Origin: Motiliproteus sp965230735
GTDB taxonomy: Bacteria; Pseudomonadota; Gammaproteobacteria; Pseudomonadales; Balneatricaceae
Direction of reading: 5' to 3'
Assembly: GCF_965230735.1 (NCBI RefSeq)
Contig: NZ_OZ246016.1
Coordinates: 1,364,001 to 1,428,000 of the forward strand
Length of the DNA: 64,000 bases
Positions 9,318 through 17,575 of the stretch are shown here, piece after piece. Positions within the stretch are counted from its first letter, which is position 1. Each line of letters opens with the position of its first letter. Under the pieces are notes generated by a model. That model searched no databases. It had not been told where the DNA came from and saw nothing but the letters and a program-made list of their open reading frames with translations. A program made the position numbers and the translations under genes.

Positions 9318-10898
9318 CTACGCTTTCAGCCCCAGGCGCTGCAACAGGCGGTAAAAATTGCTGCGATGGATCCCGAGCTGGCGGGCGGCGGCCGCTTGGT
9401 TGCCGCGGTGGTGGATCAGTACCTGCTCGATCAGGCGGCGCTGGAACAGGTCGGTGGCATCCTTCAGGTTGGTCGCCTCCTCCAGGCTGACCGCCGGGAT
9501 AAACTCCTGCGACTCGGCAGACGTGGCGGTTTCGGCCTGGGCCGTTCCCAGGTCGCTGGCATCCAATCCCAGATGATTGGGACGAATGATGATGATATTC
9601 CGATCCCGGCCCTGGCTGCTGATCGCTCGCAGCGCAGCGCGGCTGAGCAGGTGGTTCAGTTCACGCACATTACCGGGCCAGGGGTAACTCAACAGATTCT
9701 GCTTGGCTTCTTCCGACAGGCGTAAGCCCTGCACCCGGAGGCGGCGTTGATCCGCTTCCAGGGCGTACCCGGCCAGCAGCAGAATATCCTTTCCCCGTTC
9801 CCGCAGCGGCGGCACGCTCAACGGGTAGACGCTGAGTCGATGGTAGAGGTCGGCGCGAAAACGTCCGGCGTTGACCTCCTGCTGCAGGTCCCGGTTGGTG
9901 GCGGCGACGATCCGAACATCGACGCGCAGCGGCTGATCGCGGCCGACCCGTTGGATCTCGCCGCTCTGCAGCGCCCGCAGCAGCTTGGCCTGGATGCTCA
10001 GCGACAGCTCGCCGATCTCATCCAGAAACAGGGTGCCGCCGTCGGCGATCTCGAACTTGCCGGCCCGGTCGGCGCTGGCGCCGGAAAAGGCGCCGCGGAT
10101 ATGGCCGAACAGTTCGCTTTCGGCGATGCTTTCCGGCAGCGCGGCACAGTTGATCTGCACCAGCGGGCCCTGATTGCGTTGCGATTGAAAGTGGATCCGA
10201 CGCGCCACCACTTCCTTACCGACGCCGGTTTCGCCCTCCACCAGCACCGACAGGTGCGATTGCGCCACCACCGAGATCTCCTGTTTCAGCTCGGTCATCG
10301 CCTTGGAGCTGCCGATCATCTCGGATTCGGCGCCGGCGCCTTTTTCATCCAGCAGCGCCTTGGTCACCATCAGTTGGTGTTCGGCCTTGGCGGCCAGGGC
10401 ATCCATTCTTGCTGCCGCTTTGACGGTGGCCTCGGTCAGGCTGATAACGGTACGGAGCTCGGTATCGTCGATATTGTCGAAGGTGCCGGTGTCCATCGCA
10501 TCCAGGGTCAGTACGCCCCAGGGCTTGTCGTCGATATAGAGCGAAGCCCCCATGCAGTCGTGAACGTGCAGCTCCATATCCTGATCCTCCACCAGGCCGT
10601 CGTAGGGATCGGGCAGTCGTGAGTCGGCCTCGAAGCGGACCGGTTGGCGCGAATGTAGCAGGCGTTGGAGTCGGGGGTGCTCGGCGACTTCGAAGCGGCG
10701 CCCCAGGGTGTCGGTGGTCAGCCCTTCAAAAGCCAGCGGCCGCAGCTGGGTCCCTTCGAGCTTGAGCAGGGCGGCGGCATCGCAGGGAAACAGCCCGACG
10801 ATGGCGTCCAGTAATTGACGATAGCGCTGCTCGGCGGGGATGTCGCGGGACAGGTCGGCGACGATGGTGGTCAGGGTGCGGAAGAAGTTTGAAGTCAT
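9318..10898 (-). CDS. norR: Nitric-oxide-responsive sigma54 activator NorR
   Basis: 526 residues in three parts: N-terminal GAF domain (about 1-170) that binds NO at a non-haem iron, AAA+ domain (about 195-425) with Walker A GETGVGKE, the sigma54-contact loop GAFSGA and LFLDEIGELS, and a C-terminal Fis-type helix-turn-helix (NQAAAARQLGIHRSNFYRLLQ). ATG at 10898 is chosen over the TTG 21 bases upstream because AAGG precedes it at good spacing and MTSNFFRTL aligns with the NorR N-terminus. It is divergent from norCB, its expected target, and one of the repeated sites overlaps its own start codon, suggesting autoregulation. Confidence 0.94.
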   Translation of the reverse strand: MTSNFFRTLTTIVADLSRDIPAEQRYRQLLDAIVGLFPCDAAALLKLEGTQLRPLAFEGLTTDTLGRRFEVAEHPRLQRLLHSRQPVRFEADSRLPDPYDGLVEDQDMELHVHDCMGASLYIDDKPWGVLTLDAMDTGTFDNIDDTELRTVISLTEATVKAAARMDALAAKAEHQLMVTKALLDEKGAGAESEMIGSSKAMTELKQEISVVAQSHLSVLVEGETGVGKEVVARRIHFQSQRNQGPLVQINCAALPESIAESELFGHIRGAFSGASADRAGKFEIADGGTLFLDEIGELSLSIQAKLLRALQSGEIQRVGRDQPLRVDVRIVAATNRDLQQEVNAGRFRADLYHRLSVYPLSVPPLRERGKDILLLAGYALEADQRRLRVQGLRLSEEAKQNLLSYPWPGNVRELNHLLSRAALRAISSQGRDRNIIIIRPNHLGLDASDLGTAQAETATSAESQEFIPAVSLEEATNLKDATDLFQRRLIEQVLIHHRGNQAAAARQLGIHRSNFYRLLQRLGLKA

Positions 10899-10950
10899 TT
10901 TGATACCTTTGTTATCCAAATGACATCTTAATTAAAGTTATCAAAATGAC
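10894..10950. promoter_or_regulatory. Three repeated candidate NorR enhancer sites
   Basis: The 12-base core TATC(A/C)AAATGAC occurs at 10913-10924 and 10939-10950 on the plus strand and at 10894-10905 on the minus strand. Centres are 19 and 26 bases apart and lie 50-100 bases upstream of the sigma54 element. Three NorR sites are known to be needed upstream of norVW in E. coli. The core is not an exact GT-N7-AC, so identity as NorR sites is inferred from number and place. Confidence 0.65.
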
Positions 10951-10970
10951 AACTGTGCTTTTGAGCGCCT

Positions 10971-10984
10971 TTGATGTCAGTCAA
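10971..10984. promoter_or_regulatory. FNR/Dnr-type box upstream of norC
   Basis: TTGATGTCAGTCAA matches TTGAT-N4-ATCAA at 9 of 10 positions, with the GTCAA half often seen in Dnr sites. Its centre (10977.5) is 41.5 bases upstream of the start point predicted from the TATTGT -10 at 11007-11012, the textbook class II position. Confidence 0.7.
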
Positions 10985-10991
10985 GTACAGC

Positions 10992-11012
10992 TTGGCATGA
11001 TGCTTGTATTGT
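10992..11012 (+). promoter_or_regulatory. sigma54 promoter of norCB, overlapping a sigma70 -10
   Basis: TTGGCATGATGCTTGTA (10992-11008) fits the sigma54 consensus YTGGCACGRNNNTTGCW at all but two fixed positions (C to T in GCACG, and C to T in TTGC). TATTGT at 11007-11012 could serve as a sigma70 -10. Both predict transcription from about 11018-11019. Confidence 0.72.
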
Positions 11013-11071
11013 CGCTCCTGCAAGATGATTTCTTCTGGACCGAGGAGCCTTCAAATGCATTACCTAACCCA

Positions 11072-11089
11072 AATGCCCTTTCGGGCATT
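11072..11089 (+). promoter_or_regulatory. Leader hairpin just upstream of the norC ribosome site
   Basis: AATGCCC-TTTC-GGGCATT forms a perfect 7-base stem in the 5' leader, ending 12 bases before the strong GGAGGGG ribosome binding site of norC. It may protect the messenger or tune translation. Confidence 0.55.
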
Positions 11090-11115
11090 GACCGTCACGG
11101 CAGGAGGGGAAAGCC

Positions 11116-11562
11116 ATGGCTGATAACTTTACTAAGGGAATGGCCCGTAACATCTACTACGGTGGCGGTCTGTTCTTCTTTCTTTTCTTCGTAGGTTTAA
11201 CGTTCGACACTATGCTCGAACTGCCTAAGCGCGATAACCGCGACCAGATCACCGACACTGTTGTTCACGGTAAGAAACTGTGGGAAGACAACAACTGCAT
11301 CGGCTGTCACAGCCTGATGGGTGAGGGTGCTTACTTTGCACCTGAGCTGGCTAACGTTTATGACCGCTACGGCGCCGGCAACGAGCAGGCATTCAAGCAG
11401 TTTATGCAGTCTTGGATGGCGATGCAGCCGCTACCCGCTGAAGGCCGTCGTAAGATGCCTCAGTTTAACCTCAGCACTGAAGAAGTTGACGCGCTGTCTG
11501 ACTTCTTGATCTGGACCAGCCGTATCAACGATAACGACTGGCCGCCGAACAAGCAGGGCTAA
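11116..11562 (+). CDS. norC: Nitric oxide reductase subunit C (cytochrome c)
   Basis: Membrane-anchored c-type cytochrome that passes electrons to NorB. 148 residues: a single transmembrane helix (about 13-32), then a periplasmic domain with haem motif C61-I-G-C64-H65 and an axial Met candidate in KMPQF near residue 115. It has a very strong ribosome site and lies 12 bases before norB. Codon choice in norCB looks biased towards that of highly expressed genes compared with flanking genes. Confidence 0.97.
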   Translation: MADNFTKGMARNIYYGGGLFFFLFFVGLTFDTMLELPKRDNRDQITDTVVHGKKLWEDNNCIGCHSLMGEGAYFAPELANVYDRYGAGNEQAFKQFMQSWMAMQPLPAEGRRKMPQFNLSTEEVDALSDFLIWTSRINDNDWPPNKQG

Positions 11563-11574
11563 GGGGAGCTAACG

Positions 11575-12996
11575 ATGAAATTTGAATCACAAGCGGTAGC
11601 GAAGCCGTACTTTATCTTCGCGCTGGCGCTGTTCGCCGGACAGATCCTGTTCGGCCTGATCATCGGCCTTCAATACATCATTGGGGACTTCCTGTTCCCG
11701 TACATCCCGTTCAACGTAGCGCGGATGGTTCACACCAACCTACTGATCGTCTGGTTGCTCTTCGGCTTTATGGGTGCCACCTACTACCTGGTACCGGAAG
11801 AAGCTGACACCGAGCTGCACAGCCCCTGGCTGGCTAAGGCGCTGTTCTGGATCTTCGCGGCTGCCGGTACTGCTACTGTACTGGGCTACCTGCTGGTTCC
11901 GTACGCGACTCTGGCAGAACTGACCATGAACGATCTGCTGCCGACCATGGGACGTGAGTTCCTTGAGCAGCCGACCATTACCAAGATTGGTATCGTGATC
12001 GTTGCCCTGGGCTTCATCTATAACGTCGGTATGACCATCCTCAAGGGTCGTAAGACCGTTGTTAACATGGTTCTGATCACTGGTCTGATCGGCCTGGCGG
12101 TATTCTTCCTGTTCTCCTTCTACAATCCGCACAACCTGGTACTGGACAAGTACTTCTGGTGGTGGGTTGTTCACCTGTGGGTAGAAGGTGTTTGGGAACT
12201 GATCATGGGCGCGATCCTGGCGTTCACCCTGATCAAGGTTACCGGTGTTGACCGTGAAGTTATCGAGAAGTGGCTGTACATCATCATTGCCATGGCGCTG
12301 ATCTCCGGCATCATCGGTACTGGTCACCACTACTACTGGATTGGCCCGGGCGAGTACTGGCTGTGGCTGGGCTCCATCTTCTCCGCGATCGAGCCGGTTC
12401 CGTTCTTCATGATGACTGTGTTTGCCTTCCGTATGGTGCGTCAGCGTCGTATCGAGCACGGTAACAAGATTGCTACTACCTGGGCAGTTGGTACTGCGGT
12501 AATGGCCTTCCTGGGTGCTGGTGTATGGGGCTTCATCCACACTCTGGCTCCGGTGAACTTCTTCACCCACGGTTCTCAGGTCACTGCGGCTCACGGCCAC
12601 CTGGCGTTCTTCGGCGCTTACGCGATGATTGTCATGACCATCATCTCCTACTCCATGCCGATCATGCGCGGCCGTCCTCAGGGTAACCCTGAGTCTGCCC
12701 AGAAACTGGAGCGTATGGCCTTCTGGATGATGGTTATCAGCATGCTGGGTATCACCCTGACTCTGACTGCCGCTGGTGCTTACCAGGTTGCTCTGCAGCG
12801 TCTCCCGGATGATGCCAACGCGCTGGCCTTCATGGCGACCCAGGACAAGCTGATGCCGTTCTACTGGACTCGTCTGGTCTTCGGTCTGGTCTTCCTGGCT
12901 GGCCTGGTAACCTACTTTGCTAGCTTCTTCGCAGGCAGCAAGGAAGAAGTTGCGGCTTCTGAGAAGCCGGAAAGCTGCTGCGGTAGCTGCAGCTAA
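11575..12996 (+). CDS. norB: Nitric oxide reductase subunit B
   Basis: Catalytic subunit of cytochrome c-dependent NO reductase (2 NO to N2O), a haem-copper oxidase relative with about 12 membrane helices and a haem b3/non-haem iron centre. 473 residues, the usual cNor length. Seen: MVHTNLLIVWLLFGFMG (low-spin haem ligand region), the WWVVHLWVEGVWE stretch with a metal-ligand His and Glu, GTGHHYYW with paired His, and HGHLAFFGAYAM. The Cys-rich tail (ESCCGSCS) is unusual and may be a metal- or thiol-reactive end. Followed by a structured intergenic region and a terminator. Confidence 0.97.
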   Translation: MKFESQAVAKPYFIFALALFAGQILFGLIIGLQYIIGDFLFPYIPFNVARMVHTNLLIVWLLFGFMGATYYLVPEEADTELHSPWLAKALFWIFAAAGTATVLGYLLVPYATLAELTMNDLLPTMGREFLEQPTITKIGIVIVALGFIYNVGMTILKGRKTVVNMVLITGLIGLAVFFLFSFYNPHNLVLDKYFWWWVVHLWVEGVWELIMGAILAFTLIKVTGVDREVIEKWLYIIIAMALISGIIGTGHHYYWIGPGEYWLWLGSIFSAIEPVPFFMMTVFAFRMVRQRRIEHGNKIATTWAVGTAVMAFLGAGVWGFIHTLAPVNFFTHGSQVTAAHGHLAFFGAYAMIVMTIISYSMPIMRGRPQGNPESAQKLERMAFWMMVISMLGITLTLTAAGAYQVALQRLPDDANALAFMATQDKLMPFYWTRLVFGLVFLAGLVTYFASFFAGSKEEVAASEKPESCCGSCS

Positions 12997-13022
12997 GAGT
13001 TCGTCTCTGGGCATGTAACTCA

Positions 13023-13074
13023 CCGATCTGTCCCTCCGCAAGGAGTTTAGCAACCCCCCGCTAGGACAGATCGG
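13023..13074 (+). ncRNA. Candidate structured RNA: compact three-way junction after norB
   Basis: An 11-base perfect outer stem (CCGATCTGTCC 13023-13033 with GGACAGATCGG 13064-13074) encloses two hairpins: CTCC-GCAA-GGAG (13034-13045, a GNRA tetraloop) and TAGC-N8-GCTA (13048-13063). Only two unpaired bases (TT) sit in the junction. The fold is deduced by eye; no known RNA family was recognised. Located 26 bases after the norB stop. Confidence 0.5.
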
Positions 13075-13090
13075 CCACAAGCCCGACTTT

Positions 13091-13147
13091 ATCAGGCAGA
13101 TGAACGTCCTGTCTGATGCTTAGGGGGCTATCCAGCCCCCTCTTTTT
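13091..13147 (+). terminator. Terminator between norCB and norDQEF, preceded by a second hairpin
   Basis: AGGGGGCT-ATCC-AGCCCCCT followed by CTTTTT (13122-13147) is a typical intrinsic terminator. Just before it, ATCAGGCAG and CTGTCTGAT (13091-13117) can pair with one G-U. It should reduce norDQEF transcription relative to norCB, fitting the need for more structural subunit than maturation factor. Confidence 0.8.
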
Positions 13148-13232
13148 CCCGCCGGTTCCCGAACTTCTGGTTCCAGAGGCGGTCGGAAAAAGCCCACCCC
13201 CTTTCTCCATTTACCGAGGTACTAGGTGAAAT

Positions 13233-15071
13233 ATGGAAGAATTCGTAGGTGAAATCTGGCACAAGCTGATTTCTCGCCAGGCCAATACCGACTTCGCTAA
13301 CGCCGCCGTGCAGCTCGATCCGCTGCAATCGCAACTGGCCACCTACTACCGTGCTTTGGGTGGCGCGCCGGGGGTTAGCATCGATGGTGCCGACGAGCGT
13401 GTCATTCGTACCCATCGACGTTTTGCCCAGAAGCTGGCCGGCAGCCACCTGCGTTTCGCCGTTGCCTGGCAGGACGATCGCAGTCTGCGCCTGCCGGTCA
13501 AGCTGGCCTTCTTTGAAGATCCCGAACTCAACCTGGAACTCTATTACTGGCTGACGGCGATGGCGGCTCGGTTGCCGCGTATGCGTCACTGGCTCAAGGA
13601 CAACCAGCGGGCCACGCTGGAGTTGTTCGAGCACCGTCCCAAGCTGCAGCAGTCCTACCAGCGTCTGGCCGAGGCCTGCATTGCGCTGCGCCCGGATCCG
13701 AGCACCCTGAAAGATTCGCTGGGTGAGCGGGAGCGTTTGCTGCAACAGGCGATTCTGCAGCCGGGTACCGTGGACGAACTACCGGGCGCCAAGGGCGCAC
13801 CGAACCCGATTCCGTTGTGGATCTATCCGCCCCCCTGGCAGGACCTGATGGTCGAAACCGAGGATGACCTGGATGATCAGGGTGAAGGTAGCCCACAGGA
13901 GCAACCGACCGTTGAAGGCTCGCGTAAACAGGCCAAACGTTTCGACGACTCCAAGCAGACCGACGGTCTGATGGTGTTCAAGCTCGAAGCCCTGTTCACC
14001 TGGGCCGAGTCGGTCGATCTGGACCGTCCCCAGGAGGAAAACCTCGACGAAGACCTGGAAGGGGCCGCCGAGGATCTGGATATCATTACGCTGTCGAAGA
14101 AGCGCCGGGCCGGTTCCTCCAATATCAAGTTCGACCTGGACCTGCCGGCACCGCAGAACGATGACCTGCCGCTGGGTGATGGCATGAAACTGCCGGAGTG
14201 GGATTACCGCAAGCAGATCATGCTGGACGACTACTGCCTGCTGCAGCCGATGCTGAACGATGAGGCGATGCCGGAACCGATTCCAGAGGAGTTGCGGGCC
14301 CAGGCTAAGATTTTGCGCAACCGTTTCAGCCAGTTGCGGCCGAACAAGACCTGGCAGCGCAAGCAGCCCTACGGTGATGAGATCGACATGGATGCCTGGC
14401 TGGAGCACCTGACCCAGATCCAGAACACCCGTCAGTCGCCGCGGCACCAGAATTTCTACAAGCACCGCAACGACCCCCAGCGTGAGCTGGCCTGTCTGTT
14501 GCTGTCCGACCTGTCATTGTCGACCGAGGCCAACCTCAACGACGACAAGAAAGTGATCGACATGATTCGCGAGACCATGGTGCTGTTCGCGGAGGCGCTG
14601 TCCGGCAGTGGCGACCCGTTTGCGATCTACGGTTTCTCGTCGATCAAGAACAAACAGGTCCGTTACCAGATGTTGAAGAACTTCAACGAGCCCTACGGTG
14701 ATGAGGCCCGTGGGCGAATTCTGGCGGTTAAACCCGGTTTTTACACCCGGATCGGCGCGGCGATTCGTCAGTCGACCGAAATCCTTAAAATGCAAAAGGC
14801 GCAGCAGCGATTGATGCTGATTCTGTCCGACGGCAAGCCCAATGATATCGATCGTTACGAAGGTCGTTATGGTATCGAGGATACCCGCCGCGCAATTCAG
14901 GAAGCCAAATTGGCGGGACTGCAACCTTTCTGTGTCACCATCGACGAACAGGGTAATGATTACCTGCCGTACCTGTTCGGTGACCAGGGCTACGCGGTGA
15001 TTAATGACGTCAACCGCCTGCCGCAGATGCTGCCCAAACTTTATCTCAACCTGACCGGTCTGGCTGGTTAG
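13233..15071 (+). CDS. norD: Nitric oxide reductase activation protein NorD
   Basis: 612-residue protein with a C-terminal von Willebrand A domain (about 415-605): MIDAS-like DLSLST near residue 430 and ILSDGKPND near 530. The middle is acidic and low in complexity. With the MoxR-type ATPase NorQ it is needed to activate NorCB, probably by inserting the non-haem iron (known for CbbQ/CbbO and NorQ/NorD pairs). 237 bases follow norB, including a terminator, so a separate promoter or read-through is needed. Confidence 0.93.
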   Translation: MEEFVGEIWHKLISRQANTDFANAAVQLDPLQSQLATYYRALGGAPGVSIDGADERVIRTHRRFAQKLAGSHLRFAVAWQDDRSLRLPVKLAFFEDPELNLELYYWLTAMAARLPRMRHWLKDNQRATLELFEHRPKLQQSYQRLAEACIALRPDPSTLKDSLGERERLLQQAILQPGTVDELPGAKGAPNPIPLWIYPPPWQDLMVETEDDLDDQGEGSPQEQPTVEGSRKQAKRFDDSKQTDGLMVFKLEALFTWAESVDLDRPQEENLDEDLEGAAEDLDIITLSKKRRAGSSNIKFDLDLPAPQNDDLPLGDGMKLPEWDYRKQIMLDDYCLLQPMLNDEAMPEPIPEELRAQAKILRNRFSQLRPNKTWQRKQPYGDEIDMDAWLEHLTQIQNTRQSPRHQNFYKHRNDPQRELACLLLSDLSLSTEANLNDDKKVIDMIRETMVLFAEALSGSGDPFAIYGFSSIKNKQVRYQMLKNFNEPYGDEARGRILAVKPGFYTRIGAAIRQSTEILKMQKAQQRLMLILSDGKPNDIDRYEGRYGIEDTRRAIQEAKLAGLQPFCVTIDEQGNDYLPYLFGDQGYAVINDVNRLPQMLPKLYLNLTGLAG

Positions 15072-15088
15072 GCGACTTTACGAGGTTA

Positions 15089-15871
15089 ATGATGAACTCA
15101 AGCGTATTGAATTATCTGCCCCAGGGCCGCGAGGTCGAGATCTTCACCCACGCGGCGAACAACAAGCTGCCGGTGCTGATCAAGGGCCCGACCGGTTGTG
15201 GTAAGACCCGCTTTGTCGAGCATATGGCGCAGCAGCTGGATCGCCGGGTTTACACGGTCTCCTGTCACGACGACCTGACCGCGTCCGACCTGGTCGGCCG
15301 TCACCTGATCGGTGCCGACGGAACCTACTGGCAGGATGGTCCGCTGACCCGAGCGGTACGTGAAGGGGGCATCTGCTACCTGGATGAAGTGGTCGAAGCG
15401 CGCAAGGACACCACCGTGGTACTGCACCCGCTGTCGGATCACCGTCGAATTCTACCGATCGAACGGACCGGCGAGCTGATCGAGGCGCACCCGGACTTCA
15501 TGCTGGTAATCTCCTACAACCCCGGCTATCAGAACCTGATGAAGGGCCTCAAGCCCAGTACCCGCCAGCGCTTCGTGGCGTTGAGCTTCGAGTATCCGAG
15601 TCCGGAGCAGGAAGTGGTGATCGTCTGCCAGGAGTCAGGCCTGGACAAGCAGACCGTGCAGCAGCTGGTGAAGCTGGGTAACGACCTGCGTCGCTTGAAA
15701 GATCATGATCTGGAAGAGGCGGCGTCTACCCGTCTGCTGATCTACACTGCGATGATGATCCGCTCCGGCCTGCCGGCTGCCGAGGCCTGTCGCGTCTGTC
15801 TGGCGCAACCGCTCAGTGACGATACCGAAACACTGGCAGCGCTGGAAAAACTGATCGCCGGTCACTTCTGA
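15089..15871 (+). CDS. norQ: MoxR-type AAA+ ATPase NorQ
   Basis: 260 residues. Walker A GPTGCGKTR near residue 35, Walker B YLDEVVEARKDT near 95, sensor and arginine elements around SYNPGYQ and PSTRQRF. Works with NorD as a chaperone that remodels NorB to load its non-haem iron. Two in-frame ATGs (15089, 15092) follow ACGAGG; either fits. Sits 17 bases after norD and 13 before norE in one transcription unit. Confidence 0.93.
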   Translation: MMNSSVLNYLPQGREVEIFTHAANNKLPVLIKGPTGCGKTRFVEHMAQQLDRRVYTVSCHDDLTASDLVGRHLIGADGTYWQDGPLTRAVREGGICYLDEVVEARKDTTVVLHPLSDHRRILPIERTGELIEAHPDFMLVISYNPGYQNLMKGLKPSTRQRFVALSFEYPSPEQEVVIVCQESGLDKQTVQQLVKLGNDLRRLKDHDLEEAASTRLLIYTAMMIRSGLPAAEACRVCLAQPLSDDTETLAALEKLIAGHF

Positions 15872-15884
15872 AGGGACTCTTAGC

Positions 15885-16493
15885 ATGAGTAATGCGGTAA
15901 ACGTTGATCCCGGTCCGGTCGACGCGGCTCCGGATCAGACCCAGGAGGCGCCGGCCAATATGGCGGTGTGGGTCCTGATCTGGGCCGAACTTACCGAATT
16001 CGCGCTGTTCTTTATCGTCTTCGTGATCGTACGCAGCCACGAGCAGGAGCTGTTTTCTAACGGACCGACACTGCTCAACACCACAGCCGGGGTGCTCAAC
16101 ACCATCCTGCTGCTGACCAGCAGTTATTTCGTCGCCCGGGCGATGGCGGCGATCCGGGTCAACAAGGTCAAGACCAGCATCCGCTGGATGTACGGCACCA
16201 TCGGCTGTGGCCTGGGTTACTGTGCGGTCAAGGCCTGGGAGTACCACTGGAACCACGAGCAGGGGCTCGATTCGCGCACCGACCTGTTCTACACCATCTA
16301 CTACTATCTGACCTTCAACCACCTGCTGCACGTATTGGTGGGAATGGTCGCGATCGGCTGGGCCTGTCTGCGGGCTCACTGGGGACACTTCACCGCCGAG
16401 AGTCATGAAGGCTACGAAGGCGCGGCCTGCTATTGGCATATGATCGATCTGGTTTGGATCATCATCTTCCCACTGCTGTACGTGATGCGCTGA
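15885..16493 (+). CDS. norE: NorE, cytochrome c oxidase subunit III-like membrane protein
   Basis: 202 residues with five membrane helices and the CoxIII-family pattern (WAELTEFALFF, TSSYFVARAM, LTFNHLLHVLVG, CYWHMIDLVWI). NorE is an accessory factor of cNor that improves activity but is not catalytic. The N-terminal 25 residues are proline and acid rich. Stop and next start are separated by 14 bases. Confidence 0.92.
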   Translation: MSNAVNVDPGPVDAAPDQTQEAPANMAVWVLIWAELTEFALFFIVFVIVRSHEQELFSNGPTLLNTTAGVLNTILLLTSSYFVARAMAAIRVNKVKTSIRWMYGTIGCGLGYCAVKAWEYHWNHEQGLDSRTDLFYTIYYYLTFNHLLHVLVGMVAIGWACLRAHWGHFTAESHEGYEGAACYWHMIDLVWIIIFPLLYVMR

Positions 16494-16507
16494 TCGGGGG
16501 ATAACGG

Positions 16508-16807
16508 ATGAATCTGGCAAGCAAACCCTATGTAAAACTGCTGACCTGGGTCTGGTGGGCGCTGGTGGCGATGACGTTGATTTCAGCCCTGGTGGCCGAA
16601 TCGATCGATCCCACCGCCAGCGTGGTATTGGCGATCTCGGTGGTGATTGCGATCAAAGGACGCCTGGTGGTCGACTGGCTGATGGGAATGAAGTCAGCAC
16701 CGATGGTGTTCCGGCAGCTGATGCTGGCCTATTTCTACGTGGTGCCGCTATTGATCGCGTTGGCGCTGATCTTCCCCGATACCCTGCAACGACTGACCAC
16801 TCTCTGA
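16508..16807 (+). CDS. norF: NorF, small membrane accessory protein of NO reductase
   Basis: 99 residues, three predicted helices, with KGRLVVDWLMGMKSAP, a stretch typical of NorF/cytochrome-oxidase subunit IV-like proteins of nor clusters. Last gene of norDQEF. Role inferred from family and position. Confidence 0.85.
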   Translation: MNLASKPYVKLLTWVWWALVAMTLISALVAESIDPTASVVLAISVVIAIKGRLVVDWLMGMKSAPMVFRQLMLAYFYVVPLLIALALIFPDTLQRLTTL

Positions 16808-16859
16808 TCCTTCGTTAAGCGCTGTTGGCGCACTCTTATCGATAAGGGGTTGGGTCGGC

Positions 16860-17129
16860 CTAATCCTTGGCCCGGAACCAACGATTCCTGATTACCAGCC
16901 CCAGAATGGTGCCGGCCAACGCCAGCGTGACACCGTTGGCCAGCAGGATTGGCAGATCTTGCTGAAGCCATCCGTAGCCAAACCAGAGCGCCACCCCAAG
17001 GGTAAAAATGGCGTACATGCCCACCGAAATTCCCTCGGTCTCCCCGGTTCTCAGGCTATGCATCACCTGGGGAATAAAGGCGAGAGTGGTACAGCAAGCG
17101 GCGGCGATGCCCAGTAGCGTCTTTTCCAT
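16860..17129 (-). CDS. SemiSWEET (PQ-loop) transporter
   Basis: 89 residues, one triple-helix bundle with the PQ motif in TLAFIPQVMHSLRTGETEGIS; family members dimerise to form a sugar uniporter. Last gene of the minus-strand run that begins with the binding protein, 8 bases after the EamA half-transporter. Substrate not determinable; context with phosphatase genes suggests that it might export or import a dephosphorylated product. Confidence 0.85.
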   Translation of the reverse strand: MEKTLLGIAAACCTTLAFIPQVMHSLRTGETEGISVGMYAIFTLGVALWFGYGWLQQDLPILLANGVTLALAGTILGLVIRNRWFRAKD

Positions 17130-17137
17130 CGGCGTTG

Positions 17138-17575
17138 CTAGGCGCGATTACCCAGTGAAAACAGCACCACTGTCACCAGCGAGCTGCCGAACGCCAGCCA
17201 GTGGTAGCCGTTGAAATTCTCTTTGAACAGAAAAACCCCGACCAGCAGCGACGTGGTGATGATCGACAGCACCGCGTAGAGAATGTAGTTGGAGGCACCG
17301 TAGTGGCTGTAGAGCAGGTTGAATCCCAGGTAGGTGAGAAACAGGCCGACTCCGCTGAGCAGCGCCCAGTGGCCATTCTGGCGCAGTGCCAGGGCGTAGT
17401 TGGTGGGGCCGATCATCGGAGCGGCCAGCAGGGTCAGCAGTACGCAGACCAGCGCGGCCAGCGCGATAAAGCTGAAGCTGTTATCCAGCATCACGGCCTT
17501 TTTCTGGCCGGCAGCGAACAGAGCGTTACCGAGTGCGGCGATCAGGGCGAAAGCCAGCGGACCGAGAAGGTTCAT
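17138..17575 (-). CDS. Half-size EamA/DMT transporter
   Basis: 145 residues with one EamA repeat (five predicted helices, ending LFKENFNGYHWLAFGSSLVTVV). Full DMT exporters have two repeats, so this one must pair with itself or another protein. Its start overlaps the LysR stop by four bases. In the run SBP-permeases-ATPase-LysR it is followed by a second half-size carrier. Confidence 0.75.
   Translation of the reverse strand: MNLLGPLAFALIAALGNALFAAGQKKAVMLDNSFSFIALAALVCVLLTLLAAPMIGPTNYALALRQNGHWALLSGVGLFLTYLGFNLLYSHYGASNYILYAVLSIITTSLLVGVFLFKENFNGYHWLAFGSSLVTVVLFSLGNRA

Noticed and set aside
10899..10919. Longer NorR reading frame starting at TTG 10919
   Set aside because: TTG start without a ribosome site, inside a repeated regulatory element; the ATG at 10898 has AAGG at proper spacing and gives the family N-terminus.
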